Of a stretch of DNA of 64,000 bases, positions 11,320 through 21,986 are shown piece after piece; position 1 is the stretch's first letter; each line of letters opens with the position of its first letter. Under the pieces are notes generated by a model that saw only the letters and a list, made by a program, of their open reading frames with translations, made no database searches and was not told the origin of the DNA. The stretch is from Castanea sativa (Eukaryota > Streptophyta > Magnoliopsida > Fagales > Fagaceae). Where the stretch lies: positions 32,145,873-32,209,872 of the forward strand of contig NC_134019.1 in assembly GCF_040712315.1 (NCBI RefSeq), written 5' to 3'. The translations under genes were made by a program, and so were the position numbers.

Positions 11320-12840
11320 AAGAAACCTACCTTGGGAAAGGACGCTGACTTGGATGGAGAGTCGACTGAAGAGCTTGACAGGGTATTTATAGGGGAGGAT
11401 AAGGAGAGGTACTTCCAAGTGGGATCCCAGTTACCAACATTGGAAAAAACGGAGCTGATTAAGTTCTTAGAGGCTAATATTGATGTTTTTGCATGGACGA
11501 CGTATGATGTCTCGGGGGTTGACCCAGAGTTTATTTTTCACCAATTGAACGTTAGTCCTGAGGCAATGCCCCGCAAACAGCCTCCTCAGCGTGCGTCTCA
11601 GGATCATGCCGAGGCTGTAAAGTAAGAGGTCAATGAGTTAAAGCAAGTTGGGGCCATTAAAGAGATTTTTTTATCCTGAATGGCTTGCTAACACTGTGGT
11701 GGTAAACAAGAAGAACGGGAAGTGGAGAGTCTGTGTGGATTTCACTGATCTGAACAAGGTATGTCCAAAGGATCCTTTTCCTATTCCGAGAATTGATCAA
11801 CTAGTGGATGCTACCGTTGGGCATCCTCGGATGAGCTTCTTGGACGCTTTTCAAGGTTATCATCAGATACCTTTGTCATTAGCTGACCAGGAGAAGACAG
11901 CCTTTCGAACTCCTAATGACAATTATCATTACTGAGTAATGCCTTTTGGTCTCAAGAATGCGATATCCACTTATCAGAGAATGGTGACCAGAATGTTTGA
12001 GTTGCAGTTAGGGCATAATATGGAAGCTTATATTAATGACATGGTGATTAAAAGCAAAAGGGTAGAAGACCATTTAATAGATTTGGAAGAAACCTTCTCG
12101 GTCTTAAGGAGGCACAAGCTGCTTCTAAATGCTTCTAAGTGTTCTTTTGGGGTGAGTTCAGGAAAGTTTCTTGGTTATGTGATAACCCATCGTGGAATTG
12201 AAGTTAATCCCGATCAAATTAAGGCTATCGTGAGCTTACATCCGTCTTGGAATCCCAAGGAAGTGTAGAAGTTGACTGGTATGGCGGCAGCATTGAATCA
12301 ATTCATTTCTCGATCTGCGGACAGGTGTCGGCCTTTCTATTAACTCTTACATAAGTGGAAAGATTTTCAGTGGACTGATGAATGTGATCTGGCCTTTGAA
12401 GATTTAAAGCACTATTTGGCAAGCCCGCTGATATTATCTAGACCTGAGAAGGAGGAAGTGTTGTACACTTACTTGGCAATCACGGAGTATGCTGTTAGTC
12501 TGGTCCTTGTACGAAATGATGACGGAACTCAAAAGCCCGTATACTATATTAGTAAATCTTTGCAGGAGGCAGAAAAGCGTTATTTGCCTTTATAAAAGGT
12601 TGTGCTTGCCGTAGTGCATGAACAAGAAAACTTCCACATTATTTTCAGGCCCACACAGTGATAGTACTAACTCAATTGCCTTTACAAGCTCTCATGAGAA
12701 AATCTTATTACATCGGCCGAGTGGCAAAATGGGGAACGAGGCTTGGAGCCTATGATGTTAAGTATATGCCTCGGACAGCTATCAAAGGATAGGTTCTCGC
12801 CAATTTTGTAGCAGAGTTTACGAAGGGTAGCGTTAAGAAA
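11320..12840 (+). pseudogene. pol: Reverse transcriptase and first RNase H of element B (broken)
   Basis: Copies genomic RNA into cDNA in functional relatives. Motifs in order: FYPEWLANTVVV-type start (about 11668), WRVCVDFTDLNKVCPKD, FLDAFQGYHQIPL, VMPFGLKNA, then the catalytic box near 12030, which reads YIND instead of YVDD, losing one of the two metal-binding aspartates. A degenerate retroviral-type RNase H follows (about 12470-12800). Breaks: stop at 11623, an extra T at about 11666, and stops at 11933, 12266, about 12340, 12594 and 12790. A one-base loss near 12620 moves the frame into that of the second RNase H. Most stops correspond to glutamine, arginine or glutamate codons in A. Confidence 0.88.
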
Positions 12841-14612
12841 GAAAAAATAATGTTGACAGTGATGTCTACTGAGCCCGTTAAGGTTCTTCATTGGGAAGTC
12901 TATACAGATGGGGCAGCTAACCGAAAAGGAGCAGGAGTTGGGATTGTGTTGATTACTCTTGAGAAGTTAATCATGGAGAAATCTCTACGACTGGGATTTA
13001 TAGCTATTAACAATGAAGCCGAGCATGAAGCTCTTTTGGCAGTAGCTCAGATGGTCAAGCAATTGGGGGGAGATGTGGTAGACTTCTATTGTGATTCTCG
13101 GCTAATTGTGGGACAAGTTAATGGGGAATTTGAAGCTAGAAATGAGAGAATGCAAAAGTATCTCCACAGGGTGAAATGTGCTTTAAACATGTTTAAGAGT
13201 GTTAAGGTGAGACAAATCCCTAGAGGACAAAATGCCCATGTTGACTCATTAGCCATGTTGGCTACGTCCTTAGGGTCGAAGCTTCCACGGGTCGTGTTGG
13301 TAGAAGAGTTGATGACTTCTAGTCTCGCCAACGTCCCGGCAATTGGAGTTCATAGCATTCATGTGGGGCCGAGTTGGATGGACCCAGTTGTTAACTTTTT
13401 AAAACATGGTATCTTACCCGAAGACAAAGTAGAAGCAAAAAAAGTATGAAGAAGTGCTCCCCGTTATTGGCTCTCAGAAGAGCAGAGGTTATACAAATGT
13501 TCTTATTCAGGACCCTATCTATTATGCTTACATCCTGATGCCATGGAGCCTATGCTGGAAGAGTTGCATGAAGGCATATGTGGAAGTCACACTGAAGGGA
13601 GGTCCTTAGCTCACAGGGCCATAACCCAGGGATATTGGTGGCCAAATATACAGAAAACTTCCCAAGAATATGTACAAAAATGTGACCAGTGTCAAAGGTT
13701 TGCGCAAAACATTCATCAACCAGGGGGAGTCTTAAATCCATTATCCAATCCATGGCCGTTTGCTCAATGGGGCTTAGACATTGTCGGACCTTTTCCTCGG
13801 GCGGTTGGTAATAGAAGATGGCTCCTTGTCGACACAGATTATTTTACTAAATGGGTAGAGGCCGAACCATTAGCTAATATTAGGGATGCGGATGTTAAGA
13901 GGTTCATTTGGAAGAATATTGTGACTCGTTTTGGAATCCCGCATACTTTGATCTCAAATAATGGACTGCAATTTGATGGCAAAGGTTTCCGACGGTATTG
14001 CGGGGATCTAGGAATAAGAAATGGGTATTCAACGCCGGCATATCCTCAAGGAAATGGCCAAGCCGAGGCCACTAATAAGGTCATTCTGACTGGTTTGAAG
14101 AAGAGGTTAGATGATGCTAAAGGGAGATGGGTAGAGGAGTTGCCTCATGTGTTATGGACTTATCGTACTACTCCCCGTAGGTCAACTGGAGAGACACCCT
14201 TCTCAATGACATACGGAATGGAGGCAGTAATCCCTTTGGAGTCAGGCTTCCCTACCTTGAAATCTGAACAGTATAGTGTTAAGGGAAACCATCACATGTT
14301 GCTTGATAATCTTGATACCATTGAGGAAAGAAGGGAAGTAGCTAGCGTGAGGATGACCAATTACCAACAGAAGCTCAAACAAACCTATGATAAGGGGGTG
14401 AAGCCGAGGCCCTTCATGCTAAGAGATTTGGTTTTGAGAAAAGTAGTAGGCACAACAAGGAATCTTGCCTGAGGCAAGTTGGGACCTAACTGGGAAGGGC
14501 CATATAGAATCATGTCTGTAGCAGGTATTGGGGCTTATCACTTGCAGGACTTAGATGAAAAACCAGTCCTTCGCCCCTAGAATGTAAATAATTTACGACG
14601 TTATTATTATTG
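12841..14612 (+). pseudogene. pol: Archaeal-type RNase H and integrase of element B (nearly open, catalytically altered)
   Basis: The second RNase H (about 12890-13270) has YTDGAANRKGAG, NNEAEHEALLA, CDSRLIVGQV and NAHVDSLAMLA, carrying its acidic residues. Such a second RNase H next to RT-RH is typical of the Tat lineage. The integrase follows: an HHCC zinc finger (HEGICGSHTEG...CDQCQRF, about 13565-13700), then the core with LDIVGPF, LISNNGLQF and NGQAEATNK. The second catalytic aspartate (DNG in A) is asparagine here. Stops at 13447 (TGA), 14470 (TGA) and 14578 (TAG) align with Arg, Trp and Trp in A. The C-terminus NVNNLRRYYY is identical to A. Confidence 0.9.
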
Positions 14613-15362
14613 AATATAAGGTCTCTTTTTGTGTAAATTGTAACCTTGTCTTATTTTCTTAAGTTCATATTACTTTCTTGACATATCATTGCAACAAAAT
14701 CTTCTAAGTGTTAAGCTGAGCTTAGCCTTTGTTCGGCTCCTCGGGCCACAAGTCCAAGGAAAATTAACACGGTGGAAAAATCTTCTAAGTGTTAAGCTGA
14801 ACTTAGTCTTTGTTCGGCTCCTCGGGCCACAAGTCTAAGGAAAATTAACACGGTGGAAAAATCTTCTAAGTGTTAAACTGAACTTAGCCTTTGTTCGGCT
14901 CCTCGGGCCATAAGTCTAAGAAAAATTAACACAGTGGAAAAATCTTCTAAATGTTAAGCTGACCTTGGCCTTTGTTCGACTCTTCGGGCCACAAGTCTAA
15001 GAAGAATTCACATAGGGGCAAACATTTTCTTAGGCCATAAGCCTAAAACAAATGAAAATGGTGGCAAAAGTTTCTAAGTAATAGATAAAAAGCTATGGCT
15101 GGTTGTGTTATAATGTTACGAGACAATACAGTAAAAAAAAAAAAAACAATAGAAACAAGTTTGCGCTACCATTTGGGTTAATTACTAAGCAAAGAAATAA
15201 TAAAATACTGTTCATTAATAGTTCAGAACGGGCATGTCACGCAATGAACTAAAAAAAAAAAAAAAAAAAAAAATCTAACAACCATCAACATCCATAAGTG
15301 TCAACATTACAGGATCATTCTAGATGGGATGGAAACAAAAATTTTTTCCTTAAGCTAAAGAC
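14613..15362 (+). other. 3' non-coding region of element B between pol and antisense ORF
   Basis: Holds the 81-bp tandem array (separate entry) and A-rich runs near 15133 and 15251. No ORF seen. Confidence 0.7.
14696..15020 (+). repeat. Tandem array, 4 x 81 bp, in 3' region of B
   Basis: Copies start at CTTCTAAGTG or a close variant at 14701, 14782, 14863 and 14944. Each contains TTTGTTCGGCTCCTCGGGCC and AAAATTAACACGGTGGAAA or close variants. The fourth is more divergent and runs into single-copy sequence. Confidence 0.9.
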
Positions 15363-17133
15363 TTAAGCTGCGGGTTGTTTTTCTGTGAGGTCACTTTTCT
15401 CTGGGTCTTTGTCCTTCTTCTTTTTTTTGGAGGGCACTACCTCAACCATGTCTTCGTCAGTCCCTACGGCTACTATGTCAGTTGTAGGCGGCGAGGTTCC
15501 CTTTTTTCCTTTGCCTTTGGCAGGAGCGGAGGAAGGATCGGGATGTGGGGTGATTGTTGAAGTAGGAGGGACAGTGTTAGAGTTAACTAGAGGTTTAGGA
15601 GGAGTGGGGGCCAATTGTAAGGCGGAGGGGTAATATACTCTGTCTGGGGCTCGAAGCTCAGATTCAGCAGATATTCCCACGGCATCCAAGGCCTGGCCCC
15701 ACACTTCAAGGCAAAAGGCACGAGTAACGTCTTTGAGTTGAGCGGTGAGGCTCTCAGCTGTTTTCTTCATGTAGGTGTCATAGGCTGCTTGCTCGGCCAC
15801 AGCTTTTTCCTTCTCTTTATCCTCTAGTTGTTTTTGTGTCAGTTTTAATTCCACCACGGTAAGCGCCAGTCTGTTTTGGGCTTTTTTCTAAGCCTCCAAG
15901 GCATTAGCTGCTTGGGTTTCATAGCTTTGAAGGGCAGACTCAGCATTCTTATGAGCTTTCTCAACCTCGGATAGTTGGAAGAGGGCATCTTTTAGTTTCT
16001 GCTCAGCTTCAGCTTGGGCTTGTGCTGCTGCTTCTTGCACATTCTCTGCCTTCCTTGCTAGGTCCAAGGAATGGTCCACCCATTCTTCGGCCATAAAGGC
16101 AGTCTGAACAGCCTGTGAAGCATAGAGATAGTAAGAACAATGATAATGCAAAGGATGTATGTGTAAAAACAAAGTCATTGGTGTTAACCTATTAATTGGT
16201 ACCTTGGCTAAGTCTTGTTTTAAAGATAGAAAGACTTCTCTTTTTCTGAAGGTTCGCAGTTCAGTCATGTCTGCAAGTAAACATAATGCCTGTTCCAAGC
16301 ATTCAGCTACTAAGCTTGAGCTGCCATTTGTGGGGTCCCTCAAGTTAGCATCGTCAAGTACTGGACTACCTGAGCTCAGAGTGAAGATAGGTCTCCATAT
16401 CGACGCTCTTTTAGCTTGGTCCCCGCTCGTATCTTTAGAAGTCCCGGTGTGGGTGGATTTCTTCTACTGCCATTTTCTTGTCCGAGGCTCTTTGGTGGGT
16501 GGCTCAGCAGTTTCCCCCTCTTTGGTCTCCTTGGAGTGTTTTCCTTCTTGGACGCGTTTCCTTTTATTGTCTACGACTTTAGTAGGCGAGGTACGGGGTA
16601 CTGATGGAGTAGCCGGCCGAGGAGGTACTACTACGGCTGGTGAGGAATCTCCAGTGTGGGCTTTCAGTAAAGCAAGGAGATCGGGCTCTTTCTCTTGGAA
16701 ACCCATTGTGGAGGAAATGAGAGTGTCCGAGCGATAGAAGACTTCGAAGTCTTTTTCTGTTACCTCGGGATGAAGGGGCTCAGGTGTAGTCTCCTTATCC
16801 TCGTCTTCGGGGGGAATATGAGGTTCTTGTGAGGAGATAAGTCTGGCTGCTACGGGTGCGGGAAGTTGGGTGTCTTGAGTTCCTACTGAAGGAGGCCCGG
16901 TTAACAAGAACCCTGATACGACCATGTCAATCCTTGCTAAACGCAAATCTTTGGCTCGAATAACATTTTTCGGGCTTTGAAAACGCTTAGTGGAGGGTTT
17001 GTAACTGAGAATGACATGTGCTGCTCTAAGCTGACCGTCTTTGTGCAGGAATATTTCTGATCTGAGGATCCTGTTCAAATCTGTAAAATTTACCAAGTGT
17101 TTGTCGGGGGCTGTATGATATTCGTCTGTAAAA

Positions 17134-17193
<60 letters not shown>

Positions 17194-17776
17194 TTAAGAA
17201 AATTTAATAAAGAAAAAACTATAGGGTAAAGGAAAGTGAATAAAAATCCCAAGAAATGCTTTGGTCATTGGGAACCCTACCTGGATCCCTTCTTGGGTGG
17301 GGCAATGTAACTCGTCGTACCAATTCCCTGAGACAATAAGAAAGTCCTTGTCCATGCCCTTGCTTGAGTCAGGCAGGCAAGAGATTAATCTAACTGCGGG
17401 AACTCTACACTTCATATAGTATTTGGTTTTCTCCCATTTTTGGCAATTGTACACCCAATTTACATCATGCCAAGAAAGATTAGTCCCCATTTTACGGTTT
17501 ATGGCGTCTACACATCCTAAGGACATTGGGTGAGCATTGAGTTGGGGTTAATCTATAATTTAAAAGAAAATCCTGAGTTACCCTCCCCATAGGAATTTCC
17601 ATTCCACCTTCAATGAAGGCGATCATCGGAATTATTACTGACTCGGGAGGTCGTGGCAGGACTAACCACTCTCCCTCCTCACAATGTTGAATATCAACAT
17701 TGGCGGGAATTCTATATTGGGCTTTAAAATTCGCCCTCGCCTCATTAGTTTTCACTAATTTAGTGTATCGACCCAT
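15363..17776 (-). pseudogene. Antisense additional ORF (aORF) of element B, three exons, broken
   Basis: Reads toward pol, from ATG 17776 (MGRYTKLVK). Exon 1 is 17776-17282 and matches the N-terminal domain of the Z and A copies (IPMIAFIEGGMEIPM, the NLSWHDV and VRLISCLP stretches, IVSGNWYDELHCP); a frameshift lies near 17520. Intron 1 (17281-17126) has GTAGGG and TTTTACAG ends and contains a (TA)n run. Exon 2 is 17125-16203 (acidic/proline linker, KRKR clusters; one stop near 16462). Intron 2 (16202-16113) has GT-AG ends. Exon 3 is 16112-15363: an alanine/glutamate-rich coiled coil with one stop at 15888, then VWGQALDAVGIS and a lysine-rich tail. Function unknown. Confidence 0.72.
17138..17191. 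repeat. (TA)n microsatellite inside aORF intron 1
   Basis: About 26 TA units near the acceptor side of the intron. Confidence 0.95.
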
Positions 17777-17926
17777 TAAGGTTTACAAGATGAATAAAGA
17801 AAAAATAATTAGCAAAGAAAAGTTAATGAGAAAACTAACACACCTTTGAGTGAATGCTAAAGTGCTCCTTGGGAGGTTCTTTTCCTTCAAAATACCCAAA
17901 ATGAACTCTAGCCAGCTTTAGGTCCT

Positions 17927-17936
17927 GTTTATATAG
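17927..17936 (-). promoter_or_regulatory. Candidate TATA box of the element B antisense ORF
   Basis: On the minus strand the sequence reads CTATATAAAC, about 155 bp upstream of the ATG at 17776. It lies between the ORF and the 3' LTR, so the antisense gene could have its own promoter. No equivalent perfect TATA was found in A or Z. Confidence 0.4.
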
Positions 17937-18203
17937 AGGTAAAAACATGCGGTAACTTTCCCGCTCATAATTAAGAGGAAGATCTGGACCGTACATAGTT
18001 GATCGAGCCGCAGAACGTGAGGAGACAGGGAGCCGCCTGACACCATAAATGGCTGAACGTGGATTCCGAAGCGTCAGGAGCGCGTCATGGGAAGTGAAAA
18101 GACATTAGCACGTGGGAAAGCAAGGGGCACGTGGATAATCATTTTTTGAAATTAAAACTCGGCTGTTAATTCGGAATTACCAGCTTAAGTTTTAAGGGGC
18201 TAT

Positions 18204-18956
<753 letters not shown>

Positions 18957-18962
18957 AGTATA

Positions 18963-19720
18963 TACTATCTATAAGAGGATTTCTCTCCTTGAATTGGATT
19001 TTTATGTGGTTCAGAAATACCTTTAAATCTCATATTAATAGGGGAAAAATTTAAGGACAACCTAGTAAAAATATATCTTAAATTCCACTAAAAATGCTTA
19101 CAAAACAGGACATTCTCCTACTAATCTATATTTTCAAAACAAACTTATCCAATTTTTTTAAAAAGGAAAATTATGACACTAAACTAGAAAAGAAAAAGCC
19201 TCCTCGCATGCACAAAGCGCATGTGATGAGGCAAGTGTGACTATATATATATATATATATATAATCTATACTATCTATAAGAGGAATCTTCTCTTTGGAT
19301 TAGACAACTCGATAAAAATATATCTCCAACTCCACTTAAAATGCCTACAAAATAGGACACTCTCCTACTAATACATGTCTTCAAAATAAACTTATCCAAA
19401 ATTATATAAAAAAAAAAATTATGACATTGGACAAAAAAAAAAAAAAACTCATCACATGCGCAAAACGCGTATGATGAGGCCAGTTTATTGTTTAAGAGGC
19501 TTTCCTGTTTGGGATAAACATTTCATTGGTCTAAAAATACCCCTAAATCATTAGGTTTTAATAGAGACAAAACTGAAAAATAATCCAGCAAAAATACAAT
19601 TCTAGCTCTTACTAAAATATTGGTTGCAAAAATAGGACCATTCTTTACTAAGAGATTTAAAATGCTCAAACTCCTGCTCGAAAAAAAAAAAGGCCCCCAG
19701 CTACCCATGTTCCTTCAATC
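18963..19720. repeat. Three related ~230-290 bp units, possibly Helitron-derived
   Basis: Units start at about 18963, 19265 and 19490. Each has a CTATCTATAAGAGG-type start (third: TTTAAGAGG), a body with CCTACTAAT and a CAAAATAGGACA-type word. Units 1 and 2 end in a GC-rich hairpin (CATGCACAAAGCGCATG; CATGCGCAAAACGCGTATG). The 5' TCTATA... word and the 3' GC hairpin recall plant Helitron ends, but a clear CTRR terminus is not seen. Confidence 0.35.
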
Positions 19721-19804
19721 CTAGCCCACGTTTTCAATTTTTATTTCAAACTTTTTTTTTTTTTTTTTACCTTTATCAAATCTTAACCATTTCTTAAGAG
19801 AGTG

Positions 19805-20168
19805 TGTTTGTTTCTAAAAAAAAAAAAAGAATGGGTAATTGTCCCATATTGTTTAAGAGAGTGTGTTGTGTGTAGTATAACTTGCCCCACCCTCCTTTAA
19901 AAGTTACCATGACTTTTGAGTGGAGTTGTGGTGTGCCTTTGTGTTAGAATCCATTTCCCTCTCCCTTGTGTGTGTGTGTGTGTTTGTTTCTATATAAAAA
20001 AAAAGAATGGGTAATTGCTCCACGTTACTTAAGAGAGTGTGTTGTGTGTAGTATAACTTGCCCTACCCTCCTTTAAAAGTTACCATGACTTTTAAGTGGA
20101 GTTGTGGTGTGCCTTTATGTTAGAACCTCTTCCCCTCTCCCTTGTGTGTGTGTGTATGTGTGCGCGTG
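19805..20168. repeat. Two tandem ~180-bp units with (TG)n ends
   Basis: Copies start at TTGTTTCTA near 19807 and 19983. Both contain GAATGGGTAATTG, TTAAGAGAGTGTGTTGTGTG, TAGTATAACTTGCCC and a terminal (TG)n. A third start (TTGTTTCTC) follows at about 20169. Confidence 0.8.
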
Positions 20169-20207
20169 TTTGTTTCTCAAAAAAAAAAAAAGTCTTAACC
20201 ATTTCTT

Positions 20208-20230
20208 TTTCTTTTTCTTCTTCTTCTTCT

Positions 20231-20275
<45 letters not shown>
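20208..20275. repeat. (TTC)n then (CT)n microsatellite
   Basis: Several TTC repeats followed by about 20 CT units. Confidence 0.95.
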
Positions 20276-20276
<1 letters not shown>

Positions 20277-21026
20277 AATTTGCAATTTCCTACTTTCCTT
20301 ATTTCCAATTCCACTTTTTTATGTTTTGTTTTCAATTTTTTCAATTCTCTTCTTTTTTATTTTAAATTTTAAAAAAAATACATCTACTATAAAACTGTTA
20401 CTATAACTTTTCATCCATAAATTTAGGTACTACTATATATCTTTATTTTTTCTGAACTGCAACCCAATTGCCAAAACAAAATATAAATAAATATCTTCTT
20501 TCTTCTCCTCCCCTCCTTTTTCTCTTTAAGGCATAAGTAGAGGTAATTTTCTAAATACTCAATATTTTTTATTTTCTTCCTCTCATGTTTGCATGTTTGT
20601 CTTTATTTTACACAAGTTTATAGTTCTAAAAAGATTTTTCTTAACTCTCTTTAGGTTTTCAAATTTAAAATACTCTTTTACACTTGAATTGGTGTATATT
20701 TCAAATTGTCTTTTTGTATATAGAATTAAAAAGAAAGAATAGTTCATGCAATAATTTCAAATTGTCTTTTTGTACATGGAAATATAAAGAAAGAACAGTC
20801 CATGCAATATAGAATTACAAATAATTTCTTAATTAAAAAAAAAAGCCTCTAGACACGCACTTTATATTTAATATCTTTCTAACTAAAAAAAACCATTTTG
20901 TGTTTCCAAGGAAACAAACAGAAACAAACAAATTACAATTCATACACATTACAAAATAATACAATTCTCAAGAACTTAAATAAAAAAAGCAAACACAATT
21001 ATATCAACACTCATTCAAAATAAGTC
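20276..21026. other. Non-coding AT-rich DNA
   Basis: No ORF or bounded repeat recognised. A short duplicated phrase (TTTCAAATTGTCTTTTTGTA near 20699 and 20756) is present. Confidence 0.6.
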
Positions 21027-21031
21027 ATTAT

Positions 21032-21478
21032 TGTAAGTGCACAATTGCACTTGGCCCCAAGAACAGTTACGGGCTCAGGCCCAATGAGCCTTAAACAATA
21101 TGAATTTGTAGAGTGTGGGCTTGAATCCCAGGTTAGAAGGGTGTGAGGATTAAATGACAAGCCAAAGATTGCAAACACTCAAAAACAACGGGGAATCTTG
21201 TAAATCAACCTCCTCGGACGAAGCCAAGAGTTGTTCTTATATTATCTCTTTCTCTTTCTTCTTTTCCTTTTAGATTACAAAGTCGTCCCCCCCTCTTTTT
21301 CTGTTCTAGGTTGCTCCAGTGTCCGTCCGAGGAGAAATTCACCCTCGGCTGTACTCTCGGATCCTCGGCGTATGGGCCGACCCGTAGTACTAACAAATTC
21401 CAAACCCAAGAGCAGGTCGGCCTTCCTTAGCATGGCCCAAAGGCCCACATTCCCATCAGGGTCTTTTTACTCCCCACA
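21032..21478 (-). repeat. 3' LTR of element A, internally deleted (447 bp)
   Basis: Matches 32541-33290 except that the stretch corresponding to 32827-33129 is missing (junction at 21317/21318). CTCC occurs at both ends of the missing segment, so a microhomology-mediated deletion is likely. The lost segment includes the TATA-like TATTTAA of the LTR promoter. Confidence 0.93.
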
Positions 21479-21494
21479 ATAGCCCCTCAAAACT
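21479..21494 (-). promoter_or_regulatory. Polypurine tract of element A
   Basis: On the minus strand GTTTTGAGGGGCTAT directly precedes the TGTGGGG LTR start. Z has the same word and B ends in AAGGGGCTAT. It would prime plus-strand DNA synthesis. Confidence 0.8.
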
Positions 21495-21986
21495 CTAATT
21501 TTCAACGTCCGAGGAGAAAAATAGGGTTTTGATCCGACGAGAACTTGCTCCACACACTTTGTGAGTGATGGCACGTGTGGAAATCGTTTCGCGTCCCAGA
21601 AGATGCCACTTGGCGGTTTTATTTTCAAAAACACGCGCATTTATTACTGCCAGTTACACTTTGTCCCCCACATTCAACGGCGAGATGGGCATCCAACGGC
21701 CCTCATTACTCCACGAAAATTTGGGCGGGATAAATATAATTTCGAGGCCGCTTTTCCGCACGCCGTGACGCTTCGGGAACCTGCGCCTTCATTTAATTCC
21801 CCAGGGATTAATCCCATCAAAACATCAGCCATCATACTTTACCTGCAGAAAACCGTGGAAATTTGCACATCTTCAACTTTGTAAGTTTTTGTTCTTTCTA
21901 TTCTTAACCTTTTCTCCTCGGTCCTTGTCCTCGGCTGTCACTATAAGCATTCTCCCTCTTAGAGTTTAATCTTTCATTTCTTTCCA

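Noticed and set aside
14690..15020. 81-bp repeats considered as a CRISPR-like array
   Set aside because: Units are contiguous direct repeats without unique spacers, inside a plant retrotransposon.
20096..20406. Two overlapping ORFs with Ser/Leu and Phe runs
   Set aside because: Translation of (TTC)n/(CT)n microsatellite and T-runs.
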